A program made the translations under genes and the position numbers. Below the pieces are notes generated by a model. That model did no database searches. It had not been told where the DNA came from and was given only the letters and a program-made list of their open reading frames with translations. Shown piece after piece: positions 7,429 to 13,667 of a stretch of 13,667 nucleotides of DNA. Origin of the DNA: WTAW01 sp050115915 (lineage in GTDB: Bacteria; Acidobacteriota; Aminicenantia; Aminicenantales; Aminicenantaceae); assembly GCA_050115915.1 (NCBI GenBank), contig JASFPP010000097.1, positions 1-13,667 of the forward strand, given 5' to 3'. Positions within the stretch are counted from its first letter, which is position 1, and every line of letters begins with the position of its first letter.

Positions 7429-7890
7429 CTATTTTGGATGTCGGTGATAGACCTTTGCGACGATTTTCCATCCGTCGTCAAACTTCAGAAGGGACAGATA
7501 ATCGGTGAAGATCATTGTCCCATTTTTAGAGATTTCAATCTTAGCTGCTGCACATCCTCCGGTAACATCGAGGCTGGCGATCTTACAATCCATCTTGGAT
7601 TTTGATGGATCAAAGTTGGGATCTTGTTTGCGTTTTTCGATCCCCTTGATCCAAGTGTCGATAGGATATCGGTTAATATCATTCCCTTTGGCTGAAAAAA
7701 TAGCAAAATCGGGATGAAAGCCTTGGCGCATACTCACAGTATCCAGATCATTGAAAGCCCCATTAAAATAAGATGCTTTGATCACTTTTTCCACATCGGC
7801 TTTCGTATCAGCATTCATACTTGTTGTTAAAATCAAGGCGATAAATAAAAATCCAAGTGTAATCATGTGTACTTTTTTCATTGTGTCCAT
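7429..7890 (-). CDS. Exported NTF2-like protein, putative lumazine-binding (Lumazine_bd_2) fold
   Basis: This 153-residue protein begins with a signal peptide (MKKVHMITLGFLFIALILTT, probable cut near SMNA/DTKA). A compact alpha+beta domain follows, resembling the putative lumazine-binding/SnoaL-like NTF2 superfamily: an opening helix (VEKVIKASYFNGAFNDLD), a GFHPDFAIFS strand, a PIDTWIKGIEKRK helix, and C-terminal strands ending FTDYLSLLKFDDGWKIVAKVY. Members of this group are often small periplasmic proteins of unknown ligand; catalysis cannot be assigned. AAGGAGG lies only 2 nt before the ATG at 7890 but 11 nt before a second ATG at 7879-7881, which gives a cleaner signal peptide (MKKVH...), so the true start may be 7881. 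It is not in an operon with the receptor downstream, because a promoter and terminator intervene. Confidence 0.75.
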   Translation of the reverse strand: MDTMKKVHMITLGFLFIALILTTSMNADTKADVEKVIKASYFNGAFNDLDTVSMRQGFHPDFAIFSAKGNDINRYPIDTWIKGIEKRKQDPNFDPSKSKMDCKIASLDVTGGCAAAKIEISKNGTMIFTDYLSLLKFDDGWKIVAKVYHRHPK

Positions 7891-7925
7891 TACCTCCTTT
7901 TAAATATAAACTCCAAATCCGATAT

Positions 7926-7931
7926 ATTATA
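7926..7931 (-). promoter_or_regulatory. Perfect -10 box upstream of the NTF2-like gene
   Basis: TATAAT on the minus strand, about 37 nt before the start codon at 7890. No good -35 match lies 16-18 bp upstream, so the promoter may need an activator or the match may be chance in AT-rich DNA. Confidence 0.35.
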
Positions 7932-7989
7932 CGTCATAAAAATATAAAAGTTACTCTGATTTGACTCTAACAGACTGTTCAAACAGAAG

Positions 7990-8191
7990 TTATTCAAGCC
8001 CCATCTTTGCTAGGATCGCCTTGAACCTTGGATTTTTGCGTAGCGGCTCCAAATGTGTGTATATGTTTAAGCTTATGAATCTGGATTGGGATGGAGATAT
8101 CATCAGTTCCCGGCAGTTGCGTTCCGCAATCGCCGCAAAAGCGTTGAGCATCCGGATTATCTGCCTGGCATTTCGGACACTTTATCGACAT
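7990..8191 (-). pseudogene. Internally deleted remnant of a zinc-ribbon Ser/Thr kinase-TPR protein
   Basis: The intact ORF (8191 to 7994, 65 aa) begins MSIKCPKCQADNPDAQRFC then GDCGTQLPG. This is a two-CxxC zinc ribbon of the type that opens long Ser/Thr kinase-TPR proteins in Aminicenantes-like genomes. After about 45 residues the match ends and the ORF closes without a kinase domain. In the next frame the same DNA reads LEPLRKNPRFKAILAKMGLE followed by TAA at 7990-7992. That motif is typical of the last TPR-associated segment of such proteins (family pattern xDPLRxDPRFxxLLxxMGLE). The simplest reading is that the middle of a long gene was lost, leaving its two ends joined out of frame. A 65-aa zinc-ribbon protein could still be made from the ATG at 8189-8191, although its Shine-Dalgarno site (GGGGA) is weak. 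An independent small zinc-ribbon gene is the alternative. Confidence 0.6.
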
Positions 8192-8444
8192 AAGTTCCCC
8201 GGTATCAGAGAGACAAAAATATTATCAATTTTGTATTGAAGAGTCAATCGAGCCAAAGAATTATCCCTCCGGCCGCCTTTGACCCTGTGAAATAAGAAGA
8301 GTGTTCCGGATTGTATCACTCTGTCATCTATAAAGGACAAAGAAAACGCCGCGTGTATGCAGCCACGCCAGATACCCTCATTGGCACAATACTTGCTGTA
8401 TTTCTTTGAGGTGGATGGGCAGGAGGAATTCATTAAGGGAGTGA

Positions 8445-8819
8445 ATGATGAAAAAGTTAATGGCGTTCGTTATTGTTCTTACGTTTCTATCCTGTACCGA
8501 GCAAATCATAAACCAGGATTCTACCTTTTTGGACAACCACACATTTGATGAAGTTTGGGAAGCATCCATACGAGCTGTCAAGGATATCGATTTTACGATA
8601 GACAGTATGGACAAAGAGACGGGATTTATCTCGGCTGAGAGCGGAAAACGGATTTTTGAGAGCGAGCCCCCCCGAATATCCATCATGATTAGAGAGATGG
8701 ACAGCAAAGTAAGCGTTGATTGCCGGGTTTTGCAAAAAGAATTTATCGACTTGGCGGGTCACGGGAAAAGGACTGTGCGGGATTTTATGACCGCCCTGAA
8801 CATGAATCTCAACAGGTAG
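8445..8819 (+). CDS. Small outer-membrane-type lipoprotein of unknown function (124 aa)
   Basis: The N-terminus MMKKLMAFVIVLTFLSC is a lipoprotein signal peptide with lipobox L-S-C; Cys17 would be lipidated, and Thr at +2 favours the outer membrane. The mature part (about 107 residues) resembles small helix-grip-like lipoproteins, in which a helix (HTFDEVWEASIRAVKD) is followed by strands (FTIDSMDKETGFISAE) and a C-terminal helix (GKRTVRDFMTALNMNL). The function is not known for this type. The start follows AAGGGAG (8435-8441) and has two adjacent ATGs, 8445 and 8448. It is alone on its strand between two minus-strand units, and no convincing promoter was found in 8192-8434. Confidence 0.75.
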   Translation: MMKKLMAFVIVLTFLSCTEQIINQDSTFLDNHTFDEVWEASIRAVKDIDFTIDSMDKETGFISAESGKRIFESEPPRISIMIREMDSKVSVDCRVLQKEFIDLAGHGKRTVRDFMTALNMNLNR

Positions 8820-8887
8820 TATGTAGCTAAATATCACTCTTGTAGACCTATCTATAACAGTCTGGAATGGCTCTTAGAGGTTGGAAT

Positions 8888-8923
8888 AAAAAAAAGGCAC
8901 TGTCTCAATCTAGAGACAGTGCC
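8888..8923 (-). terminator. Intrinsic terminator of the cold-shock gene
   Basis: A perfect 11-bp stem (8913-8923 with 8896-8906) around a 6-nt loop is followed on the minus strand by eight T (8888-8895). It lies 25 bp past the cold-shock gene stop. In the plus direction there is no comparable T-run, so it mainly serves the minus strand; it also sits about 80 bp past the plus-strand lipoprotein gene. Confidence 0.9.
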
Positions 8924-8947
8924 CTTAAAAGTCTTTGTAATAGCGAG

Positions 8948-9148
8948 TTAAATGACCGTAACTTTTGCAGCGGCAGGTCCCTTGGGTCCCTGTTCGATCT
9001 CAAAAGTCACTTTGTCGCCTTCATTGAGAGATTTGAAGCCGGTCGCGTTTATCGCTGAATGATGAACGAACACATCCGGACCGTCTTCCTGCTCGATGAA
9101 GCCGTAGCCCTTACTGCTATTGAACCATTTAACAGTTCCACTAGCCAT
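8948..9148 (-). CDS. Cold-shock domain protein (CspA family)
   Basis: This 66-residue protein is a single complete cold-shock domain. It binds single-stranded RNA/DNA and acts as an RNA chaperone in the cytoplasm. It starts with the family signature GTVKWFNSSKGYGFIEQEDG, which contains RNP1 (KGYGFI). RNP2 follows (DVFVHHSAI), and the end is GPKGPAAAKVTVI. Length and motifs are normal. AAGGAG lies 9 nt before the ATG. The gene stands alone with its own terminator and a long untranslated leader. Csp paralogues are not all cold-induced, so the conditions of expression are not known. Confidence 0.97.
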   Translation of the reverse strand: MASGTVKWFNSSKGYGFIEQEDGPDVFVHHSAINATGFKSLNEGDKVTFEIEQGPKGPAAAKVTVI

Positions 9149-9288
9149 AGTGACATACTCCTTATAAAAGTTCTCAACGTCCCAAACTGAGGAATGCCAC
9201 TTTTGCTAAAGGGGAACTTTCCTTCAGAACGGTACTAGCCTGTCCTCTACAAATGGACAGACCTTAATTGATCAGTAAATTTATACCA
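9149..9288 (-). promoter_or_regulatory. Extended -10 promoter and long leader of the cold-shock gene
   Basis: Minus strand: TGG-TATAAA at 9280-9288 forms an extended -10 element (TGn plus a 5 of 6 -10 box); the -35 region is poor. Transcription from about 9273 would give a leader of about 125 nt, as is usual for cspA-type mRNAs. The leader contains a 6-bp hairpin (CTGTCC/GGACAG, 9240-9245 with 9255-9260). No match to a defined cold box was recognised. Confidence 0.4.
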
Positions 9289-9311
9289 CATTTCCATTAA
9301 AAAAGCTAGTT

Positions 9312-9599
9312 CTATCTTTTATAGATTTTAGATCTGAGATCGGCAGCGATCATAAAAATTATTTTTTTCTTATCATCGATCTCATAAAAAAAGCGGTAGT
9401 CACCGATGCGATAACGCCATGTTTCCGGCCTATAACCTTTTAGCTTGCCGACGTTTTTCCCAAAATACGGTTGTTCTCGTAATCGAGGATAAACAAACCT
9501 CCTAAGCTTTCTGACAATTTTCTCTTCATGTGCACCGAGGATTCTTTTAAGATCACTCTGGAATTGATCGGTCTCGAAGATTCGGAATTCACTCAACAA
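9312..9599 (-). CDS. RelE/ParE-superfamily toxin of a type II toxin-antitoxin pair
   Basis: This 95-residue basic protein has the RelE/ParE fold pattern: an N-terminal strand (FRIFETDQFQSDL), two helices rich in Lys/Arg (LGAHEEKIVRKLRRFV), a GKNVGKLKGY segment, and the closing strands WRYRIGDYRFFYEID then KKIIFMIAADLRSKIYKR. Members are mRNA interferases or gyrase poisons; sequence alone does not decide which. The start codon is TTG at 9597-9599, with AAAGG about 6 nt before it. It overlaps the last 11 nt of the antitoxin gene, so translation is probably coupled and kept lower than that of the antitoxin. The neighbour and gene order (antitoxin first) fit the type II norm. It appears intact. 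Confidence 0.88.
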   Translation of the reverse strand: MLSEFRIFETDQFQSDLKRILGAHEEKIVRKLRRFVYPRLREQPYFGKNVGKLKGYRPETWRYRIGDYRFFYEIDDKKKIIFMIAADLRSKIYKR

Positions 9600-9831
9600 A
9601 ACGACCTTTCATTTTTTGTGCTTGCTTGCTCCCTTCTTTCAGCCGCTTTTTAAGGCCCTCATCAGATAAGATCTCATCCATCTCGAAGGCACTCACAAAA
9701 ATAAACTCCTCGAGTTGACGGAGAGCCAGAGTTTCGATAGCGTTTGCTATGGGGCGGTTGTCAGCTCTGGCAAAATTCAAAAACTTCTGATAGTCCTCAT
9801 CGGAAAGCCTTAGAGTAATCGTCTTGGGCAT
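9589..9831 (-). CDS. Ribbon-helix-helix antitoxin (CopG/RelB-like)
   Basis: The protein opens with MPKTITLRLSDEDYQKFLNF, a ribbon-helix-helix DNA-binding strand and first helix, followed by a second helix (NRPIANAIETLALRQLEEF). An acidic/basic C-terminal tail (EMDEILSDEGLKKRLKEG) would wrap the toxin. A longer ORF begins at 9891, but its extra 20 residues (Asn/Met/Lys-rich) come from AT-rich promoter DNA: the -35 box covers the putative 9891 start. I therefore choose the ATG at 9829-9831, preceded by AGGA 8-9 nt upstream, giving 80 aa. It should neutralise the downstream toxin and repress its own promoter. Confidence 0.85.
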   Translation of the reverse strand: MPKTITLRLSDEDYQKFLNFARADNRPIANAIETLALRQLEEFIFVSAFEMDEILSDEGLKKRLKEGSKQAQKMKGRFVE

Positions 9832-9852
9832 GAATGATTTCCTGTTTATTTT

Positions 9853-9891
9853 ATTCATATTCATTTTATTTAAATTAAATTCATTTGTCAA
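9853..9891 (-). promoter_or_regulatory. Promoter and likely operator of the toxin-antitoxin operon
   Basis: Minus strand: consensus -35 TTGACA (9886-9891), a 17-bp spacer and -10 TAAAAT (9863-9868, 5 of 6). Transcription would start near 9856, 25 nt before the antitoxin ATG. Three ATTCAT repeats (plus strand 9853-9858, 9859-9864, 9879-9884) overlap the -10 box, start site and spacer. They are candidate binding sites for the ribbon-helix-helix antitoxin. Confidence 0.7.
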
Positions 9892-9980
9892 CCCGATATG
9901 CCCATTCAGCTCATATAAGACGGTATGAGAGATACTAAATTCTCGTTTATACTGTTATTGTTTGATTTTTAGGATAAGAA

Positions 9981-10009
9981 TTGACCGATTCTTGACAGGG
10001 ATGTAATAT
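9981..10009 (+). promoter_or_regulatory. Candidate promoter of the M24 peptidase gene
   Basis: Plus strand: -35 TTGACC (9981-9986, 5 of 6), 17-bp spacer, -10 TAATAT (10004-10009, 4 of 6). It would give a leader of about 50 nt ahead of the ATG at 10067. The rest of 9892-10066 shows nothing else. Confidence 0.45.
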
Positions 10010-10066
10010 GAAATGGCTCATTTTTGTCGAGTAAATATTGCTATTCATTAATCAGGAGGAAAACCA

Positions 10067-11398
10067 ATGACTAGAAAATGGAGTATTTTTCTTTTGTTTA
10101 TTATGTTAGGAACATTCGTTTTTCGTTCGTTCGGTCAAAAGGCTGCGGAAGAAAGGGCCACAGCGAACATGATAAGGGATGACAAATTCAATTATATCCT
10201 GCCAAAAGCGATGCGGAATAACAACATCGACATGTGGATCATTATCGACAAAGGCCGCGGGACAGAACCCCTCTTTAGAGATTTCGGTTTTGCAACAAGC
10301 AACGGAAATGGGATATTTATTTTCACAGACCGTCGGGGGAAAAGGATTGAAAGGGCGATTTTGGGTGGCGAGTCTGAAATGCTTGTAGAGAGCAAGACTT
10401 ATGATATCTTCGAGAGGATCAGCAGCCTGAGATCATTTGTCGCAGAACGCGATCCCCAACGGATCGGCATCAACATGTCGACAGCGACAGAACTCTGGCC
10501 TCCGGAAGGGCGCCATCTTACGGATGGAATTTCCCACACGGATTTTGTGAACCTTCAAAAAGAGCTGGGCGAACCGTATGCCTCCCGATTGGTGTCCGCA
10601 GAGAAACTTATCTCGGACTTTCGTTCAGAACGAGTGGCGGGTGAGATCATCGAATTTTCCAAGATCGCGAACATCACCCGGAGACTGATAGAGCGAGCGC
10701 TGTCTAATGAAGTCATAACGCCCGGCAAAACAACGATGAACGACATATGTCGGTGGTTGGAGGAACAGCAGAAGGCCCTAGGGGTTGAAAGAGGCTGGCA
10801 CCCCACCGTGTTTCTCAGCCCTCCAGACGGCAATGAGATCGCCAACACAGATCGTGTTATCCAGGGGGGAGACGTCCTGCAGATCGACTATGGTCTCGGA
10901 CGGAACAATTTTTTTACTGACCAAAAACGTTTTTCCTATGTCTTGAAGGAAGACGAGACCGATGTTCCAACCTGGGTGCAAAAGGCCTTCGATAACTCAC
11001 GAATCATTAGAGAACTTATTAGAGAAAATGTCAGGTCTGGGAAAACCGGCCGGGAGCAGCTGGATAATCTCAAACGTTTGGTCGCTGAAGCCGGATTTGT
11101 CTATACCGAGGAAGAACACCCCAGCGATGTCGAAGGCATAGAAGTCAACATCGGGATGCATTCTGCCGGCAACCTGGGGCATGATGTGGGCGGATCTCTT
11201 TTTGAAATCTATCCCTTGCGTACAACCTATGAAATCAGACCTAACAGTCTGACCGCCTTCGAGTTCATCGTCTTCACGCCGGCAGAGGAATGGGGCGGCA
11301 ACAAGGTCCCGGTTTGTATTGAAGAAAACGCTCTCATCACAGAACGCGGCATCGAGTGGGTCCACCCTCCCCAGGAAAAAGTGCTGGTGATCAGGTAG
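10067..11398 (+). CDS. Exported M24-family metallopeptidase (Xaa-Pro aminopeptidase-like)
   Basis: This 443-residue protein has a signal peptide (RKWSIFLLFIMLGTFVF...FGQ, cut near residue 23-24), so it acts in the periplasm or outside. Residues about 40-190 form the creatinase/prolidase-type N-terminal domain, and 200-443 the pita-bread catalytic domain. The five metal ligands appear present: D274 (QIDYG), D285 (FFTDQKR), H372 (GNLGHDVGG), E399 (TAFEF) and E419 or E420 (IEENALIT). It likely removes N-terminal residues next to proline or cleaves X-Pro dipeptides, but creatinase-like hydrolases share the fold, so the substrate is not certain. AGGAGG (10054-10059) lies 7 nt before the ATG. It stands alone, with no hairpin terminator visible after the stop. 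An exported peptidase fits a peptide-using lifestyle. Confidence 0.88.
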   Translation: MTRKWSIFLLFIMLGTFVFRSFGQKAAEERATANMIRDDKFNYILPKAMRNNNIDMWIIIDKGRGTEPLFRDFGFATSNGNGIFIFTDRRGKRIERAILGGESEMLVESKTYDIFERISSLRSFVAERDPQRIGINMSTATELWPPEGRHLTDGISHTDFVNLQKELGEPYASRLVSAEKLISDFRSERVAGEIIEFSKIANITRRLIERALSNEVITPGKTTMNDICRWLEEQQKALGVERGWHPTVFLSPPDGNEIANTDRVIQGGDVLQIDYGLGRNNFFTDQKRFSYVLKEDETDVPTWVQKAFDNSRIIRELIRENVRSGKTGREQLDNLKRLVAEAGFVYTEEEHPSDVEGIEVNIGMHSAGNLGHDVGGSLFEIYPLRTTYEIRPNSLTAFEFIVFTPAEEWGGNKVPVCIEENALITERGIEWVHPPQEKVLVIR

Positions 11399-11442
11399 TC
11401 AAACTGCAATCCCGTCAAAACAAATGATCGGATTCGCTTTTG

Positions 11443-11448
11443 TATAAT
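11443..11448 (+). promoter_or_regulatory. Perfect -10 box upstream of the small lipoprotein
   Basis: TATAAT about 88 nt before the ATG at 11537, preceded by T-rich DNA but without a good -35 match at 16-18 bp. It may drive the small lipoprotein gene; readthrough from the M24 gene is the alternative. Confidence 0.3.
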
Positions 11449-11536
11449 CTCAAAATGATGTATAGATTATTAAATAAAACTGGTTTACGAATGAAAAACA
11501 CATCGCCAACCATTTAAAATCCAAGGAGGTTTTCAA

Positions 11537-11689
11537 ATGTACGGACGATATTTATTTTATGCGTTCCTTTGTTTGATCTTGATATTTGGCTCATGTACCT
11601 CAGAGAAGGCAGATTTGGAAACAACCGATACAGGAGAGATAGCTTCAGAAAAAGCTGAAGAGGCTTCCTCTGTCCTACGAGCTTTTTGA
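11537..11689 (+). CDS. Very small lipoprotein (50 aa), possibly the front of a frameshifted gene
   Basis: AAGGAGG (11523-11529) lies 7 nt before the ATG, a very strong translation start. The product opens MYGRYLFYAFLCLILIFGSC, a lipoprotein signal peptide with lipobox F-G-S-C (Cys20). A polar tail rich in Glu, Thr and Ala follows (SEKADLETTDTGEIASEKA...), ending at TGA 11687-11689. The mature part is only about 31 residues. In another frame the DNA continues as SYELFESTIPKVMTSPSIA then TLEGLIKFAGSAN to a TAA (about 11671-11773), which is protein-like. A single frameshift near 11665-11672 may therefore have cut a longer lipoprotein. The function is unknown; a genuine short lipoprotein is also possible. 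The DNA from 11690 to 11858 holds no other gene. Confidence 0.55.
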   Translation: MYGRYLFYAFLCLILIFGSCTSEKADLETTDTGEIASEKAEEASSVLRAF

Positions 11690-11858
11690 AAGTACCATTC
11701 CGAAAGTCATGACTTCACCAAGCATAGCTACTCTCGAGGGATTAATAAAATTCGCAGGATCCGCAAATTAACAGGCTATCTAGCTTTTGGGGCGACTCCA
11801 CTTCGTGAATAACCCAGGTATGGTTAAGACAGAAGTCAATTTTGCATCTCTGTTCTAA

Positions 11859-13667
11859 TCAAGGAGATTGGTTTTTCTTTTTAATCTCTTCAAGCATTTT
11901 TTTTGCATTTGTGTTATCGGGGTTTAGCTTCAACGATCTCTCATAGTATTTCTCGGAAAGTTTATACTCCTTCATGTTGAAGTAGCATTCCGCAAGGCTA
12001 TCCCATACATTGTAATCTCTTGTAAATATCATGCTGTTGAGCTTGAAGACTTCAAGCGCTGCCTCTAGCTTGCCATCTCTCATTAATTCATAACCCTTAG
12101 AGTTCATCCTGTTGTTGAATTGTCCCTCGCTCAATCCATACCACCAAAGTATGTCAGCCTCGCGCAATTTTCTGAAATAGGCAAAACCGGTTTTAGCTCC
12201 CTCTTCGATGGCAACATCTTCGACAAACCGAATATCCTTGATCCAATCCGCCTGAATGGCAGCCTGATTGAGCAGGATCGTAACGTCTTCGTCAAGCAAA
12301 AATCTTTGGCGTCTCAACTCCAGAACGCTTTTTGTTGCCTTGGCAAGATAATCGCTTTTTGTGGGGTATCGTTCGCGGATCGATCTTCGCGGATCGTTCG
12401 TGCGTTTGCGATCGCTCTCTGTATGGGGAAGCGGCCAAATCCTGCCTGCATTTCGTCTTAGCGTATGAGAGAAGGATGGCGAGCGCAAACTCCAACCCAT
12501 AAATGTAGCCAAGGGTGCTGTGATTTCCGGCAGATGAATACCTGCTATTTCGCGTCCATCGTCATCAACCTGCGGTATTAGGCAAACATAACGAGGACCC
12601 GTTTTTGGAGGGACAAAATCTGCGATCCCCTCTGAGAGCCAGCGGGGGCCGGGATCGAGCCTGAGAGGATGATAGAATGATTCAGGGATTTGAAGCCCGG
12701 GAATGGCCGGGACAGCATTGCAATAGGCCTCCAAATCGACCAGAGATCCATCGGAAATTTTGGGAACTTGCGACTCCGGAGGTGCGACACCCTGACAAAC
12801 CCAATGGTCCAACGCCTCCAATAGAGCCCGTCCCACAAATCCAACACGTGCATCGGTATGAGCTCTTCCGGCAATCATATACATCCGCACATCCGGATCG
12901 ATCGCCGCATCCTCTTTTCCTTCAACGTCTGTATGAAGCAATGAGGCCGCCCGAGTCCAGTAATCGGTCGAGGTGTTGATGTACATCATTTTGGGTAAGA
13001 ATCCGGACTTACGTGCTCTCGCAAAATTATCCCCTTTTTTTCCTGTGATCGGATCGACCTGCTCTACCGTGGTAAAAGGGAAAAAATCAATCGGATAAAG
13101 GTGATCTTCCAGATGACTCCCATGCCGTGTGGTCTGGGCAAAACGGGAATTGAACTGGCCTTTACCAGCACCAGGACAATTGGCGATGATCCCATCGAAC
13201 ACCAATCTCTTGTGTTCGTCGCCGTTAAAATCCTGGTAAACAAAATGATTCAACAGCCTGGCCGATTGGGAATGCCCCCAAGCGTAGGCACGCTCAATAA
13301 CATCTGCCAAGGGATTGATAATTCCTCTTACATCGGCATCCTCATACTTGAAAAACGATACCACATCACGAATGGCAGCCAGTCCAAGTCCTGTAATTTG
13401 TGGACTTTTCGCTGTGTAAACGAGATCGTACAGCCACCCAGGCGTAAAGCCTTCTTCGATATAGAGATAACCCGGATCAGGAACAACCCGGCCGTCTTTA
13501 AAGCGGGCAAAGGTCCATGAATTGCACGGAATTTCTATGGGATCATCCCAGCGATAGGGCCGCTTGGTCAGAGTTGCACGAGGATCACTCATATCCACAG
13601 GTGCGTATGCAACCGAACCGCCCCACACAAGCGGCAGGCTGTGAACGATCTCATCCGCATAGGAATA
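11859..13667 (-). CDS. Alpha/beta-hydrolase (Abhydrolase_10-like) with C-terminal TPR repeats (5' partial)
   Basis: The frame is open to the right edge (13667), so the N-terminus is missing; a GTG at 13626-13628 is probably internal. The visible 602 codons hold an alpha/beta-hydrolase domain of the Abhydrolase_10 type. The nucleophile elbow is GHSQSAR (Ser codon 13269-13271), followed by LVFDGIIANCPGAG. A likely acid lies in NTSTDYW and the likely catalytic His in AGRAHT (codon 12858-12860). A domain-closing DPRRSIRERYPTKSDYLAKA precedes a linker. The last 84 residues (NRMNSKGYELMRDGKLEAA onward, with YNVWDSLAECYFNMKEY and YYERSLKLNPDN) are about two TPR repeats. The substrate is unknown; esterase or amidase activity is expected. 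TPRs usually bind partner proteins. No terminator hairpin was seen after the stop. Confidence 0.85.
   Translation of the reverse strand, partial: YSYADEIVHSLPLVWGGSVAYAPVDMSDPRATLTKRPYRWDDPIEIPCNSWTFARFKDGRVVPDPGYLYIEEGFTPGWLYDLVYTAKSPQITGLGLAAIRDVVSFFKYEDADVRGIINPLADVIERAYAWGHSQSARLLNHFVYQDFNGDEHKRLVFDGIIANCPGAGKGQFNSRFAQTTRHGSHLEDHLYPIDFFPFTTVEQVDPITGKKGDNFARARKSGFLPKMMYINTSTDYWTRAASLLHTDVEGKEDAAIDPDVRMYMIAGRAHTDARVGFVGRALLEALDHWVCQGVAPPESQVPKISDGSLVDLEAYCNAVPAIPGLQIPESFYHPLRLDPGPRWLSEGIADFVPPKTGPRYVCLIPQVDDDGREIAGIHLPEITAPLATFMGWSLRSPSFSHTLRRNAGRIWPLPHTESDRKRTNDPRRSIRERYPTKSDYLAKATKSVLELRRQRFLLDEDVTILLNQAAIQADWIKDIRFVEDVAIEEGAKTGFAYFRKLREADILWWYGLSEGQFNNRMNSKGYELMRDGKLEAALEVFKLNSMIFTRDYNVWDSLAECYFNMKEYKLSEKYYERSLKLNPDNTNAKKMLEEIKKKNQSP

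Noticed and set aside
8182..8433. Minus-strand 83-aa ORF between the zinc-ribbon remnant and the lipoprotein gene
   Set aside because: No ribosome-binding site, no recognisable pattern, and it overlaps the remnant start; treated as chance. The 8192-8444 interval otherwise shows no gene.
11774..11857. A short stretch reading VNNPGMVKTEVNFASLF, resembling the VNPGMVKTE motif of short-chain dehydrogenases
   Set aside because: Only a few residues match, with no Rossmann or YxxxK context in any frame nearby. Most likely coincidence.

Overview
The window looks like chromosomal DNA of a Gram-negative, moderate-GC bacterium, most likely a member of or relative of Candidatus Aminicenantes / Acidobacteriota. 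This rests on gene style, not on a marker gene. The signs are a TonB-dependent receptor with an N-terminal carboxypeptidase-regulatory-like domain, a 7-TM LuxR-type regulator, hydrolase-TPR fusions, and a zinc-ribbon fragment of the kind found at the start of long Ser/Thr kinase-TPR proteins. No rRNA, tRNA, CRISPR array, IS element or phage gene was seen.

Layout, left to right. (1) 2-2296 (+): the 3' part of a PPDK/PEP-synthase-like phosphotransferase with an ATP-grasp domain and a swivelling phospho-His domain, but no C-terminal PEP/pyruvate barrel. It converges on and overlaps by 4 bp (2) 2293-3258 (-), a membrane-anchored LuxR-family regulator with a good promoter. (3) 3259-4030 is mostly non-coding, with one well-supported small gene (3587-3781, -) and a strong terminator for the next gene. 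(4) 4031-7045 (-): a 1004-residue TonB-dependent outer-membrane receptor. Its real start is a GTG 48 bp inside the longest ORF. A leader of about 245 nt ahead of it carries a terminator hairpin, so attenuation is possible. (5) 7429-7890 (-): an exported NTF2-like/lumazine-binding-fold protein. (6) 7990-8191 (-): an apparent fossil in which the zinc-ribbon N-terminus of a kinase-TPR protein is joined to what looks like its C-terminus. (7) 8445-8819 (+): a small lipoprotein. (8) 8948-9148 (-): a cold-shock protein with its own terminator and an untranslated leader of about 125 nt. (9) 9312-9831 (-): a two-gene type II toxin-antitoxin module with a near-consensus promoter. (10) 10067-11398 (+): an exported M24 (Xaa-Pro aminopeptidase-like) metallopeptidase. 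(11) 11537-11689 (+): a 50-residue lipoprotein, possibly the frameshifted front of a longer gene. (12) 11859-13667 (-): an alpha/beta-hydrolase with C-terminal TPRs, running off the right edge.

The genes do not form one pathway. Most are single transcription units with their own promoter or terminator, and only the toxin-antitoxin pair is a clear operon. Outer-membrane uptake (TonB receptor), an exported peptidase, an esterase-like hydrolase and lipoproteins together suggest a heterotroph using peptides or other polymers, but this is inference. I did not find a convincing new multi-gene defence or metabolic system. The most interesting items are the truncated-architecture dikinase, the kinase-TPR fossil, and the leader of the TonB receptor gene.
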